The notes under the pieces: model-generated | The model's input: the letters and a program-made list of their open reading frames with translations, nothing else | Told to the model about the DNA's origin: nothing | Databases searched by the model: none | In this document: piece after piece, positions 17,647 to 24,396 of the stretch | Layout of the letters: the number at the start of each line of letters is the position of its first letter | How positions within the stretch are numbered: position 1 is the first letter of the stretch | Assembly (NCBI GenBank): GCA_011959805.1 | Contig: BLMC01000021.1 | Span: 1 to 38,693 of the forward strand | Source of the DNA: Lachnospiraceae bacterium | Lineage (GTDB): Bacteria; Bacillota; Clostridia; Lachnospirales; Lachnospiraceae | Direction: 5' to 3' | DNA: 38,693 bases | Made by a program: the position numbers and the translations under genes

Positions 17647-18672
17647 ATGGCAAAAGATGTGACAATGCGTGATATCGCAAGGGAGATGGGAGTCAGCGCA
17701 GTAACAGTTTCTAAGGCACTCAACAACAAGGAGGGCGTCGGGAATCCGCTGCGGGACTCGATTAGAAAAAAAGCCAAGGAGATGGGTTATAAGCTCACAT
17801 TTATCAACAAGGCGTTGCGTGAAGATTCCAGCAAAACAGTCGGTGTACTCGTTGATGCGCTTTATATTGTGATTGATAAAACAAGAAATACATCGCCGTT
17901 TTATCTGCGTATGTATCAGAATGTTGTGATAACACTTGCGGAATATGGATACTCTGCTATTCTTGAGGTTATTACAGATGAGATGCTACTGAAAGGGAAT
18001 CTTCCAAAGGTTCTTGTTGACAACAAGGTTGATAGTATTCTTGTAATGGGGCCAATACGAGAAAATTACGCCAATTTAGTTGTAAATAGGAATGTGCCAG
18101 TGGTATATCTTGATTTTTATGATGAAAATAAGGATATCCCTTGTGTTGTGACAGACAATACTTATGGCGTTTATTCCCTCACGCGGTATTTAATAGAAAA
18201 AGGGCATCAACAAATCGCTTTTCTCGGATCCATTGATGCGACTCCAAGTATTTTAGATCGGTATCTTGGCTATTATCGTGCACTTCTGACAAATCACATT
18301 TGTCCGCGCGAGGATTATCTAATTCCAGACAGAGGAGTCAATGGGCGTTTCATTGATTTTCGGCTTCCGGACAAAAATGATATGCCAACTGCGTTTGTCT
18401 GCAACTGTGACGATGCAGGATATGTGCTGATAGAGCATCTCAAGCAGAAGGGTTACAGAGTTCCAGAAGATATTTCTGTGGTGGGATTTGACAATTATAC
18501 TTTTTTAAATTTTGCTTCGCCAAGATTGACTACCATTGAAGTAGATGTTGTAGAGATGGCAAGAAAGGCAGTTAATTTGCTTATTTCTATGATGCATGGC
18601 GAAGATAGATCAGGCAGTAGGATTGTTGTTAGTGGCAAACTGGTAATTGGCAATTCTGTGTCTGACCGATAG
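17647..18672 (+). CDS. LacI-family transcriptional regulator
   Basis: A 341-aa regulator with the LacI/GalR layout. An N-terminal helix-turn-helix, VTMRDIAREMGVSAVTVSKALN (split here as VTMRDIAREMG and VSAVTVSKALN), is followed by a hinge helix. A periplasmic-binding-like ligand domain runs from about residue 60, with TVGVLVD, a DNT-YGVY motif and VVGFDNY near the end. I start at ATG 17647, which has GGAGG at 8 bp; ATG 17632 lies within that ribosome site. No terminator separates it from the SBP gene 71 bp upstream, so it may be read through. It is the natural candidate regulator of the import locus, responding to an imported sugar. Operators are unproven. Confidence 0.93.
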   Translation: MAKDVTMRDIAREMGVSAVTVSKALNNKEGVGNPLRDSIRKKAKEMGYKLTFINKALREDSSKTVGVLVDALYIVIDKTRNTSPFYLRMYQNVVITLAEYGYSAILEVITDEMLLKGNLPKVLVDNKVDSILVMGPIRENYANLVVNRNVPVVYLDFYDENKDIPCVVTDNTYGVYSLTRYLIEKGHQQIAFLGSIDATPSILDRYLGYYRALLTNHICPREDYLIPDRGVNGRFIDFRLPDKNDMPTAFVCNCDDAGYVLIEHLKQKGYRVPEDISVVGFDNYTFLNFASPRLTTIEVDVVEMARKAVNLLISMMHGEDRSGSRIVVSGKLVIGNSVSDR

Positions 18673-18688
18673 AACCATAGGATATGAT

Positions 18689-18731
18689 AGAAGGCTTCTA
18701 TACTTCCTTTTGTTGAGGAGAGAAGCCTTCT
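18689..18731 (+). terminator. Hairpin after the LacI-type gene
   Basis: AGAAGGCTTCT (18689-18699) and AGAAGCCTTCT (18721-18731) form an 11-bp stem with a 21-base loop, 17 bp after the regulator stop and just before the GH5 promoter. No long T-run follows, so termination strength is uncertain, but position and stability fit the end of the import locus. Confidence 0.6.
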
Positions 18732-18744
18732 TCCACGTATGTCA

Positions 18745-18773
18745 TTGTAAAACTACTGACAGATTGGTATAAT
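18745..18773 (+). promoter_or_regulatory. Promoter of the GH5 gene
   Basis: TTGTAA (18745-18750) and TATAAT (18768-18773) are spaced by 17 bp, and TGG before the -10 gives an extended -10. Half-sites TGTCA (18740-18744) and TGACA (18757-18761) flank the -35. A near-perfect inverted repeat, TTGCGAAT-N5-ATTTGCAA (18778-18798), covers the expected start site. Confidence 0.75.
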
Positions 18774-18831
18774 GAGCTTGCGAATAAAGAATTTGCAAAA
18801 ATCTATACAATAGAAAGGGATAAGAATATCT

Positions 18832-20133
18832 ATGAAGAACATATTGAAAATAAAAAAGACAATTTGTAGTATTCTAGTGATCTGTGTATTTGTACTTATG
18901 ACAGGGTGTGGAAAAGTCGACGACGCAGCGACAATTATTAAAGATAACAATACAGAAACTAACAATATAGAGAGAAATTCGTTAAAGAATATTGAAGTAG
19001 AAAGTAGTACAATAGATAACGGGTTGGTAAAGGGTACCAATGACCTGACCAAAAATGTCAGTGCAAAGACCATAACAACAGCAAATAAAAATCAAGATAT
19101 GGAGAATATAGTTGCAATGGATATTGTTAAAAATATGAAAATTGGATGGAATGTAGGAAATACATTGGATTCGACTAGAACAGACATTACAAGGATTGAC
19201 GCGCCATACAAGTTTGAGACAGCTTGGGGCAATCCAAAAGTAACACAAGAGTTAATTGACACAGTGCTGGATGCTGGATTTAATGTGATTCGTATTCCAG
19301 TATCTTGGACAAATCACATGGGACCAGAACCAGAGTATCAGATTACACAAAGCTGGATGGAGCGTGTACAGGAAGTGGTTGACTATGCATACAAAAAAGG
19401 GGCATATGTAATTCTCAATGTACACCATGAAGATTGGAACTATCCTTATTATGATAATCTTGACCGCGCTTGTGCCCAGATGGAGGCAGTGTGGAAGCAG
19501 ATTGCAGAAGTATTTCAAGATTATGATGAACATCTAATTTTTGAAGGACAAAATGAACCAAGAAAAGTTGGCACACCACTTGAGTGGAATGGCGGTGACG
19601 CGGAAGGTTGGGAGGTTGTCAATAAGACAAATCAGGTATTTGTTGATACTGTGCGTGCGTCAGGCGGCTCAAATCCATATCGCGTATTGATGATTCCAGG
19701 ATATGCAGCAAACTGTACTGTTGGTATTCAGCATGTGAATGTACCTAAAAATGACACACGTGTCATAATTTCGGTTCATGCATATGAACCTTATGATTTT
19801 GCGTTAAACCCAAATGGCAGGAGTACATGGAATCATGACACAACAGCGATTGACAAGTTAATGCATGATTTAAAAACACTTTTTATTGATAAGGGTACGC
19901 CTGTCATTATTGGGGAGTTTGCAGCCATGAATCGGAATAACGAGTCAGAGCGCGCCCAATGGGCAGCGTATTATGTCCATGCTGCCAAAGAAATTGGGGT
20001 GCCTTGTGTCTGGTGGGACAATGGATTATTTGAGGGGGATGGCGAATGCCTTGGACTGTTTGACAGGCATACATATACGTGTCGATTTCCTAAGATATTG
20101 GAGGCATTAATGACAAGTATAAAAACAGATTAA
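18832..20133 (+). CDS. Secreted GH5 endo-beta-glucanase/mannanase lipoprotein
   Basis: Glycoside hydrolase family 5 enzyme, 433 aa, most like the GH5_4 group of endoglucanases and xyloglucanases by its NVGNTLDS start, VHHEDW and WWDNG motifs. The lipoprotein signal ends LMTGC (Cys26). A flexible Asn/Thr-rich linker runs to about residue 90 and the barrel covers about 95-430. The acid/base is Glu242 in GQNEP and the nucleophile is Glu362 in IIGEF. No binding module is present. It has its own promoter 60 bp upstream, and its stop overlaps that of the convergent AraC-type gene. Expected to cut beta-1,4-glucan, mixed-linkage glucan or glucomannan at the cell surface. The exact substrate cannot be read from sequence. 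Confidence 0.92.
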   Translation: MKNILKIKKTICSILVICVFVLMTGCGKVDDAATIIKDNNTETNNIERNSLKNIEVESSTIDNGLVKGTNDLTKNVSAKTITTANKNQDMENIVAMDIVKNMKIGWNVGNTLDSTRTDITRIDAPYKFETAWGNPKVTQELIDTVLDAGFNVIRIPVSWTNHMGPEPEYQITQSWMERVQEVVDYAYKKGAYVILNVHHEDWNYPYYDNLDRACAQMEAVWKQIAEVFQDYDEHLIFEGQNEPRKVGTPLEWNGGDAEGWEVVNKTNQVFVDTVRASGGSNPYRVLMIPGYAANCTVGIQHVNVPKNDTRVIISVHAYEPYDFALNPNGRSTWNHDTTAIDKLMHDLKTLFIDKGTPVIIGEFAAMNRNNESERAQWAAYYVHAAKEIGVPCVWWDNGLFEGDGECLGLFDRHTYTCRFPKILEALMTSIKTD

Positions 20134-21011
20134 ATATGCCTTGTTTTGTTCTTTCGATATATTAGTGGTGTTGTTTGATATTTCTTTTGAAATGACCGTG
20201 TGAAGTAGGATTGGTTGTGAAATCCACAGTTTTCCATAATGTCAATTACTTTTAAGTTGGTTTCTGTAAGCTGCTTTGCCGCCAACTCCAAACGGTAGTT
20301 TATTAGATAGGCGTTAAAACTCATGCCAGTAAATTCTTTAAAGAGTTTCATAAAATGACTTTCAGAAAATCCACACTGATTGGCGGCTTCTTGAACTGTG
20401 ATATCATGGTCATAGAATTTCTGGACATAATAGAGCGCGTTTTTTAGTCGACTGTAAGATAACTGTAAAGCATTGTTATCATTGTTAGCGGCGGTACTCT
20501 GCTGAAACATATAATGCAATAGAAAAAAAAGATTAGATTTAATCATTAGTTCGTGGGTTGTATAGCTTTCTTGGCGGTGCGTCAGCATTGACTGAATACA
20601 TGGAGTTATTGTCTGGTTAAAGGAGGAATTTGCGGAATAAAAGTAGTTTAATGTCTTTTCTCCATTTAGAAAAGGCAATACATATTTGTTATAACACAAA
20701 TCTCCTTCGGCGCCTTTAAAAAGTGATGGATGAAACATAATATTAAAATATTCTCCGCTATTGGAGTTGCCTTGTGCGATGGAATGTACTGCGTGCGGAA
20801 GGATTAGTACCAAATCGCCAGCGCAGAGCAGATAAATTTTTCCCCAAATCGAAACTTGCACTTGTCCGTTGGCACAGTAGATTAGTTCAAAATCATCATG
20901 CCAGTGCAACGGAAAGGAAGAAATCCACTCAGGGATACGACCGTGGTAGACACTGTAAGGAAAAGGAATAATACCATGTATTTTGGTTTCGTGTAGAGAA
21001 GCAAGATTCAT
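20130..21011 (-). CDS. AraC-family transcriptional regulator with cupin-like sensor
   Basis: A 293-aa regulator. The N-terminal cupin-like domain (about 10-150) contains HWHDDFELIYC and the GDLVLILPHAVHS turn typical of sugar-responsive AraC members. The C-terminus carries two helix-turn-helix motifs: ITVQEAANQCGFSESHFMKLF and, about 48 residues later, VIDIMENCGFHNQSYFTRSF. I chose the ATG at 21011 because GAGG lies 6 bp upstream; ATG at 21026 or 21023 lacks a clear ribosome site and would add five or four residues. It is convergent with GH5 and divergent from GH13, so either could be its target, with GH13 more likely because they share the intergenic region. Confidence 0.92.
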   Translation of the reverse strand: MNLASLHETKIHGIIPFPYSVYHGRIPEWISSFPLHWHDDFELIYCANGQVQVSIWGKIYLLCAGDLVLILPHAVHSIAQGNSNSGEYFNIMFHPSLFKGAEGDLCYNKYVLPFLNGEKTLNYFYSANSSFNQTITPCIQSMLTHRQESYTTHELMIKSNLFFLLHYMFQQSTAANNDNNALQLSYSRLKNALYYVQKFYDHDITVQEAANQCGFSESHFMKLFKEFTGMSFNAYLINYRLELAAKQLTETNLKVIDIMENCGFHNQSYFTRSFQKKYQTTPLIYRKNKTRHI

Positions 21012-21062
21012 TTTATACCTCATCATAGGATTGTGCTAAAAAAGTAGGATAATATTGCAAGA

Positions 21063-21091
21063 ATTATATCATGCATAAGAGTACAATACAA
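21063..21091 (-). promoter_or_regulatory. Promoter of the AraC-type gene
   Basis: Read on the - strand, TTGTAT and a perfect TATAAT are spaced by 17 bp, with TGA before the -10 forming an extended -10. The expected transcript starts about 40 bases before the chosen ATG. Confidence 0.75.
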
Positions 21092-21096
21092 GTATG

Positions 21097-21176
21097 GACC
21101 GTAAATCCTTTCGCTTTTTCATATGAACGGTCTACGGCTGCTGCAATTTGTGTACCGTTGTAATCAATTGCAGCAG
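21097..21176 (+). promoter_or_regulatory. Structured leader of the GH13 gene with competing pairings
   Basis: CTGCTGCAATT (21138-21148) and AATTGCAGCAG (21166-21176) form a perfect 11-bp stem that ends 19 bases before the GGAGG of the GH13 gene. Upstream, AACGGTC (21126-21132) can pair either with GACCGT (21097-21102) or with ACCGTT in the hairpin loop (21154-21159). Mutually exclusive pairings suggest attenuation, but the repeats could also be DNA operators. Confidence 0.5.
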
Positions 21177-21207
21177 TCTCATAAAATTTATGGATGGAGG
21201 AAAAAAG

Positions 21208-22923
21208 ATGGAGTGTGCGGCAATCAGACATTTTGCGGATAAGAGATATTGTTATGCGGTGGAAAAAGGACGTTTTCTGATTCGACTTGAGGCCAAAAAA
21301 GGAGATGTTGTACGGGCTATTCTTCATACACAAGATAAGTATCTGCCGCTAGAAATGATGGATACAAGACAAGAGCAGGAGATGATACTTGCCTGTTCAG
21401 ATAATTATATTGACTACTATGAGAGCTTTGTGACAATGGATGTAGTTTGTCTGCGATATTTTTTTGAAATCGAGGACACAGTGGGAAATAAAGTTTTTTA
21501 TGGAAATCATGATTTTTATAATATCTGTATTACGGATATTGAGAAGATGTATGATTGTCCGCAAAATCTTAGAGAAGAGGAATTATTTGAATTGCCTACG
21601 TGGGCAAAGAATAAGGTCTTATATCAAATTTTTCCCTCTCGATTTGCCACAGAAAAGCAAGTATCTGATGAAATTTGGTATCAGGCACCGATTGATCACA
21701 GTGCAGATTTAAAAGGTTCCATTCGAGGAATTATTAATCATTTGGATTACCTTAAAAAGTTGGGTGTAGATATTCTCTATATGACACCCATTTTTAGTGC
21801 GAACTCTAGCCATAAATATAATATTGATGACTATTATAAAATTGACCCGTCCTTTGGCGACAAAGAAGATTTAAAGGAATTGGTTGACAGGGCGCACAAA
21901 CTTGGAATGTATGTGATTTTAGACGGAGTGTTTAATCATACAGGAGTAGATTTTTTTGCATTTCGCGATATTATGAAGAATAAAGAGCAGTCTGCTTATC
22001 TTGACTGGTATTATATCGAAGATTTTCCACTTATCATGGAGTGGGGGAAAAAGCCAAATTATAAGACGTTTGGTTATGCGGGGATGATGCCAAAACTCAA
22101 TCTGCAGAATAAAGATACAGCAGATTTTGTAATTAATGTTGCCTCCTACTGGATTCGAGAGTGTGATATTGACGGATGGCGTCTTGATGTGGCAGACGAA
22201 GTGAGCCATATATTTTGGAAACGCTTTCGGCGGGAGATAAAGGCAGTGAAGAAAGATGTGCTGATTGTCGGTGAAATTTGGCATTTTGCAGAGGACTTTC
22301 TGGAAGGCGATGAGTGGGACAGCGTTATGAATTATCAGTTTACTCGTTCCGTACTCGATTTGGTTGTGACCCAAAAAATGTCTGTCTCTGCCTTTGCGGG
22401 AACTTTGAATTTTATGAAAGGAAATCTGCATACAAATTTGGAAGGATACTTGTGGAATTTTATTGATACACATGATACCGAACGGTTTGTAAGCAGTGCA
22501 CAGAAGGATATTAGAAAGCAGATGTTGGCAGCTTCACTACAACTTCTCTTGCCTGGAATGCCAATGATTTATTATGGTGATGAAGTTGGGATTGAGGGTG
22601 GACCTGATCCCGACTGTAGGCGTGGTATGCTCTGGGATAAACATAGACAGAATGTATCTTTATTACAATATTATCAGACCTTAATTGACATTCGTCACAC
22701 TTATCCTGCACTGACACAAGGAAGCATCATAGAGCAGTATACGGAAGATGACAAGGGAATTTTTTATACTACAAGATGTCTTAAAAATCAGCAGATTACA
22801 GTGATTTTTCATACAAAAACAGGTGTGGTAAATCTGCCAGGTTTGGAGGGCAAACAAAATCTTGTGAATGGCCAACCGTTTTTAGGAACTCTTGGAGACT
22901 ACGAAACCGTAGTGCTTGTGTAG
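21208..22923 (+). CDS. Cytoplasmic GH13 alpha-glucan hydrolase (neopullulanase/cyclomaltodextrinase type)
   Basis: A 571-aa alpha-amylase-family enzyme without signal peptide, so intracellular. The first 120 residues form a CBM34-like N-terminal domain, followed by the linker LPTWAKNKVLYQIFPSRF that marks neopullulanase and maltogenic amylase relatives. Conserved regions are DGVFNHTG, GWRLDVADE (nucleophile Asp327), VGEIWH (acid/base Glu356) and FIDTHDTERF (Asp423). It probably hydrolyses short maltodextrins, cyclodextrins or pullulan fragments after import. I start at ATG 21208, with GGAGG 7 bp upstream; the frame continues into the structured leader, which is unlikely to be coding. A MATE exporter gene follows after 15 bp. 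An alpha-glucan enzyme inside a beta-glycan locus suggests a mixed diet or separate control by the AraC regulator. Confidence 0.92.
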   Translation: MECAAIRHFADKRYCYAVEKGRFLIRLEAKKGDVVRAILHTQDKYLPLEMMDTRQEQEMILACSDNYIDYYESFVTMDVVCLRYFFEIEDTVGNKVFYGNHDFYNICITDIEKMYDCPQNLREEELFELPTWAKNKVLYQIFPSRFATEKQVSDEIWYQAPIDHSADLKGSIRGIINHLDYLKKLGVDILYMTPIFSANSSHKYNIDDYYKIDPSFGDKEDLKELVDRAHKLGMYVILDGVFNHTGVDFFAFRDIMKNKEQSAYLDWYYIEDFPLIMEWGKKPNYKTFGYAGMMPKLNLQNKDTADFVINVASYWIRECDIDGWRLDVADEVSHIFWKRFRREIKAVKKDVLIVGEIWHFAEDFLEGDEWDSVMNYQFTRSVLDLVVTQKMSVSAFAGTLNFMKGNLHTNLEGYLWNFIDTHDTERFVSSAQKDIRKQMLAASLQLLLPGMPMIYYGDEVGIEGGPDPDCRRGMLWDKHRQNVSLLQYYQTLIDIRHTYPALTQGSIIEQYTEDDKGIFYTTRCLKNQQITVIFHTKTGVVNLPGLEGKQNLVNGQPFLGTLGDYETVVLV

Positions 22924-22938
22924 CGGTGAGGAGGTCCA

Positions 22939-24267
22939 ATGAAGTCATTTACAAAGTTATATATTCCGATTGCGCTGGAAACTTTGTGCTATATGCTGGC
23001 GGGTATGGTTGATACCATTATGCTTTCTACTGTAGGGGACAGTGCCGTCGGTGCAGTTGGTACGGCAAATACGTATATCAATGTATTTATTATTATGTTT
23101 CATGTGGTATCATCAGGAATGATTGCCGTGATGACACAGTATATTGGAGCAAAACGAATAGGAGTCGCGTTTCAGGCAAGACAATTAGGCGCAGTTTTTA
23201 ATATGGTACTTGGGGTTGCACTCTCTATTTTCCTGTTTGTATTTTCTGGGTTGATTCTGGAGATTGTGGGTGTGGCGCCGCTTCTGATGGACTATGCAAA
23301 AACATATCTAAAAATTGTGGGTGGATTTTGCTTTTTAAACGCGCTGATTCCAATTTTCTCAAGCTATCTGCGCGCATTTGGTTATACAAAGCAGCCACTA
23401 ATCGCAACACTTGTGGCAAATGTAGTAAACCTTTGTCTAAATGCAGTATTTCTGTTTGGATTGCACGCAGGAGTGGCAGGCGTAGCAGTGGCGACAGTCC
23501 TTTCAAGAATTTTGAATCTAGCGATTGTGATTGTGGCATCTAAAATTTTGGTCAAGGCAAAGGAAGATTCAGAGCGATTAAAAAACACAGAGGTTTTTGT
23601 GCAGATTATTAAGGTTGGATTGCCTTCCGCGCTGGAAACTGCTCTGTACAATGTCGCAATGACACTGACAATTCGCTTTTTGAATCAGATGGACGAATCT
23701 GGTTTTCATGTGACCGCAAGAGCGTATGCCACGCAGATTGCAAATTTTTCTTATTGCGCAGGGGCGGCATTGGCACAGGCAAACGCCATTATGACAGGTT
23801 GGCGCATTGGCGAAGGGGATTATGAAGCTTGCGACAAAGGAACCAAGAAGGCTGCTTGGATTGGAATTGTTGTGGCAGCAGGATTAGAGATAATATTTGT
23901 TCTTTGTGCAGATGTGTTGATTCGTATTTTTACGCAAGATTTGGAAATGATTCGGCTAGTAAAGATACTTCTTACAATTGATATTGTACTTGAGGTTGGG
24001 CGTGTGACCAATCTGGTGTTTGGACAGGCATTAAAGACCAGCGGTGACGCTATATTTACAACGATGATAGGAGTGTTGTTTATGTATCTGTGTATGGTGG
24101 GAGGCACATGGTTTTTTGGAATTCATTTAAATCTGCTCTCGGTGGGTGCTTATATAGGACTTGCGACAGATGAATGTGTGCGTGCTATGTTTATGTTTTT
24201 GCGATGGCAATCAGGAAAATGGCGAACAAAAGGGTTTATTCAACGACAAGTAGAAGCAATCGAGTAG
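22939..24267 (+). CDS. MATE-family exporter
   Basis: A 442-aa integral membrane protein of the multidrug and toxic compound extrusion family, with twelve predicted helices in two halves. The N-terminal signature PIALETLCYMLAGMVDTIMLSTVGDSAVGAVG is typical, as is the second-half start GLPSALETALYN. Members exchange cations such as Na+ or H+ for drugs, flavins or metabolites. GAGGAGG lies 5 bp before ATG 22939. It is 15 bp behind GH13, which suggests co-transcription although no functional tie is known. A second, distinct MATE gene lies at the far end of the window. The substrate is unknown. Confidence 0.92.
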   Translation: MKSFTKLYIPIALETLCYMLAGMVDTIMLSTVGDSAVGAVGTANTYINVFIIMFHVVSSGMIAVMTQYIGAKRIGVAFQARQLGAVFNMVLGVALSIFLFVFSGLILEIVGVAPLLMDYAKTYLKIVGGFCFLNALIPIFSSYLRAFGYTKQPLIATLVANVVNLCLNAVFLFGLHAGVAGVAVATVLSRILNLAIVIVASKILVKAKEDSERLKNTEVFVQIIKVGLPSALETALYNVAMTLTIRFLNQMDESGFHVTARAYATQIANFSYCAGAALAQANAIMTGWRIGEGDYEACDKGTKKAAWIGIVVAAGLEIIFVLCADVLIRIFTQDLEMIRLVKILLTIDIVLEVGRVTNLVFGQALKTSGDAIFTTMIGVLFMYLCMVGGTWFFGIHLNLLSVGAYIGLATDECVRAMFMFLRWQSGKWRTKGFIQRQVEAIE

Positions 24268-24318
24268 AAAAGGGTAGTTTCTCTACTTGCCGCGCAAAAA
24301 GAGGGCTGCTTTAGCGGC
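24262..24318 (+). terminator. Two hairpins after the MATE gene
   Basis: The stop codon itself opens a hairpin, AGTAGA...TCTACT (24263-24287), and a second stem GCCGC/GCGGC (24289-24318) follows. Neither has a strong T-run. The first resembles the hairpin at 22-48, sharing CGAGTAG and TTTCTCTACTTG, so it may belong to a dispersed repeat family rather than being a plain terminator. Confidence 0.45.
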
Positions 24319-24339
24319 TATATTAAGCGTAAATATTAG

Positions 24340-24368
24340 TTGGAAATCGTTGTTAAATTTGTTAAAAT
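24340..24368 (+). promoter_or_regulatory. Promoter of the GH3 gene
   Basis: TTGGAA (24340-24345) and TAAAAT (24363-24368) are spaced by 17 bp, with TGT before the -10 (extended -10). The transcript would start near 24375, leaving a 20-base leader with AAGGAGG. Confidence 0.65.
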
Positions 24369-24396
24369 AAGAGGAAAGAATAAGGAGGAAATAAAA

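Noticed and set aside
21919-22473. Long - strand open frame of 184 codons opposite the GH13 gene.
   Set aside because: It is a shadow of the well-conserved GH13 catalytic regions, with no start signals and no recognisable domain.
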